From contig JADFYG010000058.1 in the NCBI GenBank assembly GCA_015233155.1, positions 1-38,231 of the forward strand: a stretch of 38,231 bases of DNA, read 5' to 3'. Under the pieces are notes generated by a model. That model did no database searches. It was not told the origin of the DNA and saw only the letters and a program-made list of their open reading frames with translations. The DNA comes from Candidatus Rifleibacteriota bacterium (GTDB lineage: Bacteria; Muiribacteriota; Ozemobacteria; Ozemobacterales; Ozemobacteraceae). This document shows positions 16,020 to 24,556 of the stretch, in pieces; positions within the stretch are counted from its first letter, which is position 1; the number at the start of each line of letters is the position of its first letter. A program made the translations under genes and the position numbers.

Positions 16020-16637
16020 ATGAATACCACCATTGAATTCTTTGCTCATGAATCCGCTTTTGTAGATGAGAACGTGACTGTCGGAAAAGGAACAAAGATC
16101 TGGCACTTCAGCCATATTATGCCCCAAACCGAGATCGGCGATAATTGCGTTATTGGTCAGAACTGCAGTATCGGGCCGGCCGTGAAGATCGGCAGGCAAT
16201 GCAAAATTCAGAACAACGTATCAATTTACAAAGGTGTAGAGCTTGAAGATGGAGTTTTTTGCGGACCCTCAATGGTGTTCACAAATGTGAACAACCCCAG
16301 GGCATTCATCGAGCGAAAAAGCGAGTTCAGAAAAACCCTGGTAAAGAAAGGCGCCTCGATCGGGGCAAACTGCACCATTGTCTGCGGTCATACTGTTGGC
16401 GCCTACTCCTTTATCGGGGCCGGGGCAGTGGTAACCCGCAATGTGCCTGATTATGCTCTTATGCTGGGCGTGCCTGCGAAAGTGAGTGGCTGGGTTTGTG
16501 CATGTGGCATTATCCTCACTCGTGAAGTTTTCCCCGTAACGGAAAAGATCATTGTCTGTCCTGAATGCCATGCCGGTTATCGTCACCATTCCACCGGATT
16601 TCAGCCGCAAACCTCAACCTCAGAATCATCCCGGTGA
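16020..16637 (+). CDS. wbpD: WbpD/WlbB-type sugar N-acetyltransferase
   Basis: This 205-residue left-handed beta-helix acyltransferase has hexapeptide repeats across about 10-160 (IWHFSHIMPQTEIGDNCVIG, VIGQNCSIGPAVKIG, SFIGAGAVVTRNVPDYALM). It would acetylate the 3-amino group of UDP-GlcNAc(3NH2)A using acetyl-CoA. The C-terminus adds a probable zinc ribbon: CACGIILT, then CPECHAGY. It starts 32 bp after wbpB, and its stop overlaps the next start as TGATG, so the trio is one translational unit. The family is clear; the specific substrate follows from the neighbours. Confidence 0.85.
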   Translation: MNTTIEFFAHESAFVDENVTVGKGTKIWHFSHIMPQTEIGDNCVIGQNCSIGPAVKIGRQCKIQNNVSIYKGVELEDGVFCGPSMVFTNVNNPRAFIERKSEFRKTLVKKGASIGANCTIVCGHTVGAYSFIGAGAVVTRNVPDYALMLGVPAKVSGWVCACGIILTREVFPVTEKIIVCPECHAGYRHHSTGFQPQTSTSESSR

Positions 16638-17782
16638 TGATAAAGACAATTCTCACCATTGTTGGTGCCCGTCCTCAATTTATCAAAGCGGCGGTTATCG
16701 GTCGGCTGATTCGGGAAATCCGCACCCGGGATCATTCTTTCCCACTGCGCGAAGTTCTGGTCCACACCGGGCAACATTATGACGCCAATATGTCGGATGT
16801 TTTCTTCGAGGAACTTGAAATTTCGCATCCGCAGTATCATCTTGGCATTGGATCTTTCTCCCATGGTAAACAGACTGGTAAAATGCTGATTCGGATCGAG
16901 GAAGTCATTCAAAAAGAAAAACCGGACTGGGTAATGGTCTACGGTGACACGAACTCGACATTATCGGGGGCTCTTGCCGCATCGAAATTACATGTTCCGG
17001 TGGCACACGTCGAGGCAGGCTTGCGTTCTTTTAATCGGCAGATGCCTGAGGAATTGAACAGAGTCATGACAGACCATGTTTCGACACTTTTATGTTGTCC
17101 GACGGAAACCGCCGTGAAAAACCTTCACGACGAAGGGTTACCAAATCCGAGGCTGCCACATATTCGCGTGGAATTTTCCGGGGACGTCATGTATGATGCC
17201 GCTCTTTTTTACGGAAAAAAAGTCGCTGGTCGCGACACATTGAAACGATTGGGAGTCGAGCCCAAGAAGTTCATTCTGGCAACGATTCATCGGGCGGAAA
17301 ATACGGACAGTGCTGAAGTTTTGAATGGAATTCTCGAAGCGTTTGATCATATTGGCAAAGAGCATCTGCCGATTATCTGGCCGGTACACCCCCGCACCCG
17401 GAATTTCATGACCATGAATGACCATTTTCGCCAGGAGTGGTTAGAGAAACCACGTGTCAATCTTCGGTTGATTGAACCCTTGGGGTACCTTGATATGATT
17501 TGTGCTGAAAAAAATGCCCGGTTAATAATGACCGACTCTGGAGGTGTCCAGAAAGAAGCTTGTTTCCATGGCACTTCCTGCGTTGTTCTTCGTACAGAAA
17601 CGGAATGGGTGGAGTCTGTTTCTGACGGGGGAAATATAATTGCCGGTCCTGGCCGCGAAAATATTGAGCGAGCGGCGAAGAATCTCCTTGAACAACCGGA
17701 TGGAGAACGTATGTCTCTTTCCGCCTTTGGAAGCGGGAATGCCGGGAAGAAGATTCTTGATTTATTTTTACAGGGTGTTTAA
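16637..17782 (+). CDS. wbpI: WbpI-type UDP-2,3-diacetamido-sugar 2-epimerase (WecB family)
   Basis: This 381-residue non-hydrolysing UDP-GlcNAc 2-epimerase-family enzyme shows TIVGARPQFIKAA at the N-terminus, HTGQHYDANMSD, VYGDTNSTLSG, HVEAGLRSFNRQMPEELNR, IHRAENTD, HPRTRNF and TDSGGVQKEACF. Beside wbpB and wbpD it most likely makes the UDP-ManNAc(3NAc)A form; a plain WecB role is the alternative. The ATG at 16637 shares one base with the wbpD stop (TGATG); a GTG three bases upstream is also possible. Only 2 bp separate its stop from the next gene, a radical SAM enzyme, tying that enzyme to this sugar pathway. Confidence 0.85.
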   Translation: MIKTILTIVGARPQFIKAAVIGRLIREIRTRDHSFPLREVLVHTGQHYDANMSDVFFEELEISHPQYHLGIGSFSHGKQTGKMLIRIEEVIQKEKPDWVMVYGDTNSTLSGALAASKLHVPVAHVEAGLRSFNRQMPEELNRVMTDHVSTLLCCPTETAVKNLHDEGLPNPRLPHIRVEFSGDVMYDAALFYGKKVAGRDTLKRLGVEPKKFILATIHRAENTDSAEVLNGILEAFDHIGKEHLPIIWPVHPRTRNFMTMNDHFRQEWLEKPRVNLRLIEPLGYLDMICAEKNARLIMTDSGGVQKEACFHGTSCVVLRTETEWVESVSDGGNIIAGPGRENIERAAKNLLEQPDGERMSLSAFGSGNAGKKILDLFLQGV

Positions 17783-17784
17783 CT

Positions 17785-19095
17785 ATGGTTGTTCTTCTTA
17801 TTAATCCCTCGCATCCGGATATTTTTCCGCCCCCTTCGCTCGGATATCTGAAGGCATTCATCGAAGCCCGCGATTCATCAACAAAAGTGGTTCTTGCCGA
17901 TGTGGAAAAACCATCGTCACTACCAAAACTGTCCTCCGTAACGGTTGTCGGTATTTCAGTTCATTCGTTCGCCGTTCCCGCAGTTGCACAGCTTATTCCG
18001 GCTCTGAGAAAGGAATACCCGACGGCGAGACTGGTGGCTGGCGGACATCATGCAAGTGCGCTTCCCGATCAGATGCTGTCCATAGGTTTTGATCAGGTAG
18101 TCACAGGTCCCGGTGAAATTGCACTCCTGGACATAATTAATGGACTGCATGTCCCCATTATAATAGGCTCTTTGCCTGAAAGTCTGGATGATTTCCCCTT
18201 CCCGGATTATTCAGGATTGCATGGAACATGGACTTTACCACTTGGACACGGGGGCAGAGCGTTGCCCATTATCACTTCCCGCGGTTGTCCGTTCGCCTGC
18301 AAATTCTGCGCTTCCGCCGAATTCTGGCACCGATGCTGGCACCCGCGTTCCCCGGACAATGTCCTGAAGGAAATACGTTGGCGGTTTGAAACAAACCAGA
18401 TCGACAGTTTTATGTTCGAGGATGACAATTTCACACTGGATAGAACGCGGGCACTGGCCATCACTGATGGTCTGACAAAACTCCGCCAGAAGTTCCCCGG
18501 ACTTCGGTGGCAAGCTGCATCCAGGGCGGAAACTCTCGCCGACGCAGAGCTTTGCACATCCATGAGCCGCGCCGGAGCAACCCATGTATGGCTCGGAATC
18601 GAGACTGGTTCTCCTGAAATTTTGAAAAACTGCGGCAAAGCCACAACGATCGAACGCATGCTTAAAGGCATTGAAACAGCGGAGAAATGCGGCCTTCGGA
18701 CTGTCGGACAGTTTATTATCGGATTGATTGGTGAATCCAGGGTGACGATTGAAGAAACAAGAAATTTTATCCAAAAATCCCGACTTTCACATGTCGGAGT
18801 AAATAAAGCCTGGGTTCTCCCCCGCACCTACTTATATGACGCGGCTTGCCACGCTGGGTTTTCACCGGATGATTACCTCATCGGAATTCCATTTTTCACC
18901 TGGGAACATTCAAACAGACGGCTTGATTACTGGTCAGACATCGTTCAAACAGCCGGCCCGGGATTTTCCGGTCAGATAGGGTATAATAGTTTACGATTCA
19001 TGTTCCGACGGTGCAGGAACTGGCTGGGTCGCCTGTACGGGCATTTTCCGGGGCGATATCATTCTTTGCAAAAATCACTTGGGAGGACCGGATGA
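17785..19095 (+). CDS. Radical SAM enzyme with B12-binding-type domain, coupled to wbpI
   Basis: This 436-residue protein has an N-terminal cobalamin-type domain (VVLLINPSHPD, RLVAGGHHASALPDQ, VVTGPGEIALLD). The radical SAM barrel follows, with ligands C168, C172 and C175 in TSRGCPFACKFC, then MFEDDNFTLDR and VWLGIETGSPEIL. The strand that usually reads GxPGET is GLIGESRVT here. The C-terminal region is basic. The 2-bp gap after wbpI and the 4-bp overlap with the following epimerase place it in the middle of a nucleotide-sugar operon. It may therefore modify a sugar nucleotide or the assembled glycan, for example by C-methylation, which is inference. Confidence 0.88.
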   Translation: MVVLLINPSHPDIFPPPSLGYLKAFIEARDSSTKVVLADVEKPSSLPKLSSVTVVGISVHSFAVPAVAQLIPALRKEYPTARLVAGGHHASALPDQMLSIGFDQVVTGPGEIALLDIINGLHVPIIIGSLPESLDDFPFPDYSGLHGTWTLPLGHGGRALPIITSRGCPFACKFCASAEFWHRCWHPRSPDNVLKEIRWRFETNQIDSFMFEDDNFTLDRTRALAITDGLTKLRQKFPGLRWQAASRAETLADAELCTSMSRAGATHVWLGIETGSPEILKNCGKATTIERMLKGIETAEKCGLRTVGQFIIGLIGESRVTIEETRNFIQKSRLSHVGVNKAWVLPRTYLYDAACHAGFSPDDYLIGIPFFTWEHSNRRLDYWSDIVQTAGPGFSGQIGYNSLRFMFRRCRNWLGRLYGHFPGRYHSLQKSLGRTG

Positions 19096-19991
19096 AAAAG
19101 GCTTTGGTTATCGGATCGGAGGGCAATATTGGCGTCCCCCTTGTTAAATATCTTCGCCAAAAAGGTTATGAGATCCGCGAAGTGGATATTTTACCTGGCT
19201 GGCGCGACAATTATTTTGTTGCTGACATCAACCACCCCATCGATTTATTGCCGGCATTTGACTGGGGTCCGGATGTCGTCTTTATTTTGTCCGCGATGGT
19301 AAGCCGGGTTACCTGCGAACAGGCCAGTGGCCTGGCGATCGCCACCAACCTGGGTGGAATCAACAACGTTTTGCAGTTATGCAAGCGGGTAAAAGCCATG
19401 ACAGTTTTTTTCTCGACTTCTGAGGTTTACGGACCCGGTTGTGAACTGATGAGCGAAGCGCTTGCCGATCCGAAGCCGAACAATCGATACGGGCTATCCA
19501 AACTTCTTGGCGAACGGCTTGTGGAATATGAGGTGCAGAATTGCGGTATGCGAGCCGTTTCCCTGAGGCCTTTCATGATGTATGACGAGGAAGAAGATCT
19601 GGGAGATCATCGCTCCGCCATGATTAGATTTGCGACAAATCTTGCCTCGGGAAAACCCATCGAAGTGCATCGTGGGAGTGCCAGAGGCTGGTTGCATGCG
19701 AGTGATGCAGTCAGGGCTATCGAGGCGTCGGCGCACGTCAAAGAGTATGCGGTTATTAATATTGGTCATCCAAACGTCGTTTCCATTGCCGATATGGCAG
19801 AAATGGTTCGGGTCGAGCTTGGAGCATCCAAAGATCTCGTAAAAGAAATCGATATGCCTCGTCAAATGACGCTGGTAAAAAAACCAGATCTTACTCGCAT
19901 GCAAAAACTTCTTCAGGTAGACCCCGAGATCAGCCTGGAGGAAGGAATTCACCGCGTCTGCATTCGAATTCGTGAAAGGCTTCGAGTCTGA
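19092..19991 (+). CDS. NAD-dependent epimerase/dehydratase (extended SDR)
   Basis: This 299-residue extended SDR enzyme has the nucleotide-binding loop GSEGNIG at 8-14, an FFSTSEVYGPG strand with the catalytic Ser/Thr, and NNRYGLSKLLGE with the YxxxK pair. Enzymes of this kind epimerise, dehydrate or reduce nucleotide sugars. The exact reaction is not evident. The ATG at 19092 overlaps the stop of the radical SAM gene (ATGA) and is preceded by GGGAGGACCGG. Its 3' end overlaps the start of the flippase gene by about 20 bp. It belongs to the operon that begins at wbpB. Confidence 0.85.
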   Translation: MKKALVIGSEGNIGVPLVKYLRQKGYEIREVDILPGWRDNYFVADINHPIDLLPAFDWGPDVVFILSAMVSRVTCEQASGLAIATNLGGINNVLQLCKRVKAMTVFFSTSEVYGPGCELMSEALADPKPNNRYGLSKLLGERLVEYEVQNCGMRAVSLRPFMMYDEEEDLGDHRSAMIRFATNLASGKPIEVHRGSARGWLHASDAVRAIEASAHVKEYAVINIGHPNVVSIADMAEMVRVELGASKDLVKEIDMPRQMTLVKKPDLTRMQKLLQVDPEISLEEGIHRVCIRIRERLRV

Positions 19992-21471
19992 GTCGGTGAG
20001 ACACTATCTCGCTCGCCTCGTTCGTTCGGGCGTCATCTATGGTTTAGGGGGTATTTTCAACCGATTTATCAGCCTTCTTTTGCTCCCTCTGTTAACCAGG
20101 TATCTTACCCCCGAAGAATACGGGATTTCCGCTCTGCTTATAATGGCCTCCTTCGTTGCTTCGTCCGTGTTTTCTCTTGGCCTGGACGCCGGAATGGGAC
20201 CGGCTTATTTTGGAGTGGGCAAAGATGAGATCCAAAGGGGCAAAGTGTTCCAGACGTCCCGATTAATCCTGGTTCTGAGTGGTGCAGTAATGGTTTTGGC
20301 TGGCTGGCTGACAGCTGAATCTTTGGGCCGCTGGCTTCTTTCGCGGGAACATATGGCTTCCCTGGTACGTCTTACTTTTCTCGCAACATTTATGGGTATC
20401 GTTTCGTTGCCAAATTCAATGCGACTTATGTTTGAGGAGAAAGCCACAAAATTCGTTGGCCTCAGCGCTATCTGCAACCTCGCTACGGTTGGGTTGAATA
20501 TCTGGCTGGTGATCAGCCTTCACCGGGGTTTGTCCGGATTGATCGAGGCGCGCCTCCTTGGACAAATGGTTCTGCTTTGTGTTTTCGGTCTCGCGGCACC
20601 CCTTGGTGGGGCCATTTCATTCGATCGAAAGATCGGAATTGAAGTGTTGCGACTCAGTTTACCCATGATGCCTCTTTTCGCCGGACAATTTCTGTTGTTA
20701 CAATTCAACACGTATATTCTTCAACATATGGGTGGCTTGTCCCTGGTAGGGATATATTCGGTCGGTTTTACTTTGGGACAAGCGATGCAGCTCTTCGTTG
20801 CGGCCTTTCAAACCTCCTGGTTTCCATTCTTCATGTCATTCATGGATAGGCAAGATGAAGCGCCAAAACTGTTCGGCAGGATCATGACCGCATACGTGCT
20901 GGGCTTCGGCCTCCTGACGCTGCTTTTTTTCGTGACTGCGCGCCCCGTAGCTCTTTTATTTACACAACAACAGTTTCATGAATGCTGGCGCATCGTTGGC
21001 TGGTCGGCAATGGCCAGATTTTTTCTGGGTATTGTCTATGTTATTTCCCCCCCATCGTATTTTGCCAAAGAAGTCTGGATTCACATGCCAATGATGCTGG
21101 CGGCGTCTGTTCTCGCCATAATCGGCAATGTCATTTGCATCTGGTTTGCCGGTTTACCCGGGGCTGGTTTTGGGCTTGCACTTGGAGTCATGTGGGTTCC
21201 TCTGTTAACGCACTGCTGGAATCAATATCGGGGAAACCGGTACATTCCAATGGCATACGAAACTGCCAGACTCTTCCGATTCGCCTTTGGCTTTGCGGCA
21301 TTGGCCCTTCTCTTTCAGATACCTCGAAACTGGTCAGTGACAGGCGAGCTGGCACTATCCGCCGTAAGTATTTCCCTCCTGGCTTTCGTTACCTGGAGAC
21401 TCCTGGCTGACAATGAAAGGGAAATAGTTCTTCAAAGCATCGACCGCTATAGAAGCAAGGCTCTGTCATGA
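19972..21471 (+). CDS. wzx: Wzx-type polysaccharide flippase (MOP superfamily)
   Basis: This 499-residue inner-membrane protein has about 12-14 hydrophobic helices. The start RSGVIYGLGGIFNRFISLLL with LLPLLTRYLTPEEYGISALL is the typical N-terminus of the polysaccharide-biosynthesis MATE-like family. It should move the undecaprenyl-linked repeat unit to the outer leaflet. I report the GTG at 19972, inside the end of the epimerase gene; a GTG at 19996 just after that stop is equally possible, and neither has a strong ribosome binding site. It overlaps the next gene by ATGA. A flippase implies a Wzy-dependent route, which fits the ligase/polymerase-like protein at 33953-36865. Confidence 0.88.
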   Translation: MKGFESESVRHYLARLVRSGVIYGLGGIFNRFISLLLLPLLTRYLTPEEYGISALLIMASFVASSVFSLGLDAGMGPAYFGVGKDEIQRGKVFQTSRLILVLSGAVMVLAGWLTAESLGRWLLSREHMASLVRLTFLATFMGIVSLPNSMRLMFEEKATKFVGLSAICNLATVGLNIWLVISLHRGLSGLIEARLLGQMVLLCVFGLAAPLGGAISFDRKIGIEVLRLSLPMMPLFAGQFLLLQFNTYILQHMGGLSLVGIYSVGFTLGQAMQLFVAAFQTSWFPFFMSFMDRQDEAPKLFGRIMTAYVLGFGLLTLLFFVTARPVALLFTQQQFHECWRIVGWSAMARFFLGIVYVISPPSYFAKEVWIHMPMMLAASVLAIIGNVICIWFAGLPGAGFGLALGVMWVPLLTHCWNQYRGNRYIPMAYETARLFRFAFGFAALALLFQIPRNWSVTGELALSAVSISLLAFVTWRLLADNEREIVLQSIDRYRSKALS

Positions 21472-22820
21472 CCAGTCACTCTTTTCGTTCCCAAAGACCC
21501 AATATCCTTGTGGTGTATGTCTGGGGCGGTGCAGTTCCCCGGCCAACTTTTCGCGAGCATCTTTATTCTTTTCAACGGTATGCTGATGCCAATGTGGCAA
21601 TGCTCAACCTGGCATGGGGTGGAGTCCCAGACTTCCTGCGCCAGGTTCAGTGGGATATCGTTATTTTCCATACGAGTTTTATGACGCCGGAATTACGGCA
21701 GGTAAAACCATGGGACGGACGGGAGAACTTTAAGCGGGCGGTCCGGCGCGCCGAAGCTTTTCGGACAATGCCGGCTCTGAAAGTAATTCTTCCACAAGAC
21801 GAATTCTATTATTCCGGGTTGACCGTAAAGTTTATTCGGGATTTCGACATCCGACATGTGTTTTCTGTCGCTCCCCCCTCCTGCTGGTCACAAATCTACA
21901 ATGGGACTGATTTTGGTAAAGTTTTCTTTCACAGGGTACTGACCGGCTTCATAGATGAAGAGAAAGCCCGGCAACAAGCTGACTGGTTTTCCCCAGGGCA
22001 TCAAAGGAACATTGATATCGGGTACCGGTGTTTGCCATCCACCTATTTCTGGTATGGCCGACATGGGCTTCTTAAACTTCGAATCGCGGAAGTCATAAAA
22101 AAACATGCTTCGCCTCTGGGACTCAAACTTGATATCTCAACAGCCCTGGCTGATGTTATCAATGGTGATCCATGGTATGACTTTTTGGGCAGCTGCAGAT
22201 ATTCTATTGGCGCGGAAAGCGGAACCAGCCTCATCGATTTTGACGGTCAAATAGCGCATCGATGTCAGGAATACGTTGCCCGGAATCCAGGCGCCTCATT
22301 TGAGGAGGTGGAAAAGACATGTTTCCCTGGCATGGACGGGACCTGCAAACTAGTTGCCATCGGACCACGGCATCTTGAATCATGCATGACCGGAACAACA
22401 CAGATTCTTGTGGAAGGTGAGTACGGCGGGATTTTGAAGCCAGGGCGTCACTATCTTGAATTAAGACGTGATTTTTCAAATGTTGACGAAGTATTGATGC
22501 AGGTGAGCGATGAATCGTTGCGAAGGGAACTCATGGAAAATGTTCGTCGCGACATCATCGATTCAGGGCAATATACATATAGACGATTCACTGAGGGAAT
22601 TCTTGAAACCGCTTTACACGATCGATATAATCGGAGTGGTTCGAATCTGCCCCTTCCCGATGAAAAAACGTTTCTGAAAGCCGAAGAGCGCGAAGCCTGG
22701 GGACGGATCTTTGCTCTTCCGCGTCTGCGATTCTTCTCGGCCCCCAGATCCCTGAGGATTAACGGAGTGGCTCATCTGCTCAGGAAAATCAGGAATGTAT
22801 GGGGCACTCTTTTTGGATGA
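21468..22820 (+). CDS. Probable GT-B-type glycosyltransferase of unknown specificity
   Basis: This 450-residue soluble protein is not confidently placed. The first half has Rossmann-like strands (NILVVYVWGGAVPRPTFREH, WDIVIFHTSFMTPEL, LKVILPQDEFYY). The second half contains the sequence CRYSIGAESGTSLIDFDGQI, a CMTGTTQILVEGEYGGILKP stretch and HYLELRRDFSNVDEVL. That last block resembles the C-terminal part of GT-B glycosyltransferases, where a Glu/Gly segment binds the nucleotide. It overlaps the flippase gene by ATGA and closes the operon, 70 bp before the promoter at 22890. A glycosyltransferase role fits the context; donor and acceptor are unknown. Confidence 0.65.
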   Translation: MTSHSFRSQRPNILVVYVWGGAVPRPTFREHLYSFQRYADANVAMLNLAWGGVPDFLRQVQWDIVIFHTSFMTPELRQVKPWDGRENFKRAVRRAEAFRTMPALKVILPQDEFYYSGLTVKFIRDFDIRHVFSVAPPSCWSQIYNGTDFGKVFFHRVLTGFIDEEKARQQADWFSPGHQRNIDIGYRCLPSTYFWYGRHGLLKLRIAEVIKKHASPLGLKLDISTALADVINGDPWYDFLGSCRYSIGAESGTSLIDFDGQIAHRCQEYVARNPGASFEEVEKTCFPGMDGTCKLVAIGPRHLESCMTGTTQILVEGEYGGILKPGRHYLELRRDFSNVDEVLMQVSDESLRRELMENVRRDIIDSGQYTYRRFTEGILETALHDRYNRSGSNLPLPDEKTFLKAEEREAWGRIFALPRLRFFSAPRSLRINGVAHLLRKIRNVWGTLFG

Positions 22821-22889
22821 ACTTATCAGCATCCGATTGCGGCACTTCTTTCCGAGTGACCGTAATAATCGCGGATTACTGGCGGAGTT

Positions 22890-22917
22890 TTGGTATGAAT
22901 GCCAGTTGTGTTAGAAT
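22890..22917 (+). promoter_or_regulatory. Promoter for the tandem radical SAM pair
   Basis: TTGGTA, a 16-bp spacer and TAGAAT (5 of 6 to consensus) lie in the 150-bp gap before 22971. Transcription would begin near 22925, about 45 nt before the ATG. It would let the paralogous pair be expressed separately from the wbp operon. Confidence 0.55.
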
Positions 22918-22970
22918 TCATGATGAATAGAGAAAGCCCTGAAATTCTGCGTTTTTATAGGCCATAACAC

Positions 22971-24530
22971 ATGCGCATTCTTCTTGTTGCTCCTGCATAC
23001 TCAAATTTTCCGGTTGGAATAGGATATATTTCCGCCGCTCTGAAAAACGCGGGACATCAGATCACCTGCCACACTTTTGCCAATCGCCGGATTCTCCTCG
23101 AACTACTTCAGGAGCCATTTGACATGGTTGCCACCGGTGGACTTTCGTTTCAGCTCCCTCAATTCGAAGAGATTGCGGAGATAGTGAAGGCCTCGTCAAA
23201 GGCCTGGTTGGTGATCGGCGGAGGAGTGGTCACATCTGAACCGGAACTCATCACCAAACTTCTTTCGGCCGATTTTTCGGTTCTCGGCGAAGGCGAAGAA
23301 ACAATTGTGGAACTGGCCTCCGCCCTTGAGCAGAAGCGGGATACAACTCAGTTACAGGGGATAGCCTTCCCCCGGGACGGCAAGATCGTAATTAATTCCG
23401 CTCGATCGCCAATTGAGCTGCTAGATAATCTTCCGCGGCCGGATTACGAAAGCTTCGGGTTTTCAGAATATTTAGATCGCCAGAATCCAACGTTCGCGTG
23501 CTGGGATCTTTTTGATTTTCCCCGTGTGTATCCTCTGCTGGCTTCACGATCCTGTCCATATCAATGTTCGTTTTGTTACCACCCCCTCGGAAAAAAATAC
23601 CGGCAAAGATCTATCTCCTCCATATTGGACGAAATCCGTTTTGCCGTCAGAACGTTTCGCATAAATACGTTTGACATTATTGATGAACTCTTTGCGCAGG
23701 AAGAAAGCCGCATTTTGGAATTCTGCAGACAATTTAAAGAGTTCACGAAATCACTGAACGGCCCCATCTACTTCACCTGTTCTCTGCGAGTCTCAGACGC
23801 CCGGGATCATTTACTCCAGGCCCTCAAGGATGCCGGCTGCTTCATGGTGAATTATGGTTTTGAAAGTTATAGCGCTCACGTGCTGAAAAGCATGAAGAAA
23901 TACATTTCTCCTGAACAGATACATACGGCAATTCACAAAACGTTTGCCATGAAAATGTCCATTCAGGCAAATTTCATTTTTGGTGATCCGGAGGAAACCC
24001 TCGAAACTGCTCAGGTAACCCTCGACTTCTGGAAAGCGCATAAATGGGCGGGAATTCTGCTCTTTATGATCATTGTCTGTCCGGACAGTGAATTGTATCA
24101 GTTGTGCCTTAAAAAAGGGCTCATCAAAAATAAACTCCAGTTCATCAGGGAAGATCTTTTTCGTCCAATCAATATGACCAGTCTGTCTGATGAGAAGTTT
24201 GCGACACTGCTCGCCCGAATTTCTGAATATACACATCGCTATGCCACCTATGCTATTCCTGTAACTAAAACCAAAAACGAGATTCAGGTTCAGTGCCCAC
24301 ATTGTGGCGAAAACCTTAAATACAAAAATTTTCCCAATAATCGAATTTTTTTCTGCAAGATGTTGCACTGCCGGGATTGCAGAAAACGGTTCTTCAGCGT
24401 GACTGGGTTATATAAAATGTATATTCGCAGTCTGGCCAGCATTATTGGACCGCGAACCTATCGTTATCTGAATGTAATTAAGCGAATGCTGAAAATTGTT
24501 TCTCCTCGGGCATATTACAAAATCAGCTGA
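22971..24530 (+). CDS. Radical SAM enzyme with B12-type and C-terminal zinc-ribbon domains (paralogue 1)
   Basis: This is a 519-residue protein. The B12-type domain (about 1-145) includes MRILLVAPAYSNFPVGIGYI, VATGGLSFQ, VIGGGVVTSEPEL and VLGEGEETIVEL. The radical SAM cluster is C195, C199 and C202 in SRSCPYQCSFCYHPLG. FDIIDELFAQEE and NYGFESYSAHVLKSMKKYIS follow. Near 440-475 a CPHCGENL / CRDCRKRFF pair forms a probable zinc ribbon, which is unusual for this family. It is closely related to the next gene, 26 bp downstream. No D-x-H-x-x-G cobalamin motif is visible. Function unknown; context suggests glycan or lipid modification. Confidence 0.85.
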   Translation: MRILLVAPAYSNFPVGIGYISAALKNAGHQITCHTFANRRILLELLQEPFDMVATGGLSFQLPQFEEIAEIVKASSKAWLVIGGGVVTSEPELITKLLSADFSVLGEGEETIVELASALEQKRDTTQLQGIAFPRDGKIVINSARSPIELLDNLPRPDYESFGFSEYLDRQNPTFACWDLFDFPRVYPLLASRSCPYQCSFCYHPLGKKYRQRSISSILDEIRFAVRTFRINTFDIIDELFAQEESRILEFCRQFKEFTKSLNGPIYFTCSLRVSDARDHLLQALKDAGCFMVNYGFESYSAHVLKSMKKYISPEQIHTAIHKTFAMKMSIQANFIFGDPEETLETAQVTLDFWKAHKWAGILLFMIIVCPDSELYQLCLKKGLIKNKLQFIREDLFRPINMTSLSDEKFATLLARISEYTHRYATYAIPVTKTKNEIQVQCPHCGENLKYKNFPNNRIFFCKMLHCRDCRKRFFSVTGLYKMYIRSLASIIGPRTYRYLNVIKRMLKIVSPRAYYKIS

Positions 24531-24556
24531 CTCAACTTCAGGGGAATAATGCTTTC

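Noticed and set aside
22894..22929. Short frame MNASCVRIHDE before the tandem radical SAM pair
   Set aside because: It is 11 codons, has no ribosome binding site and coincides with a promoter.
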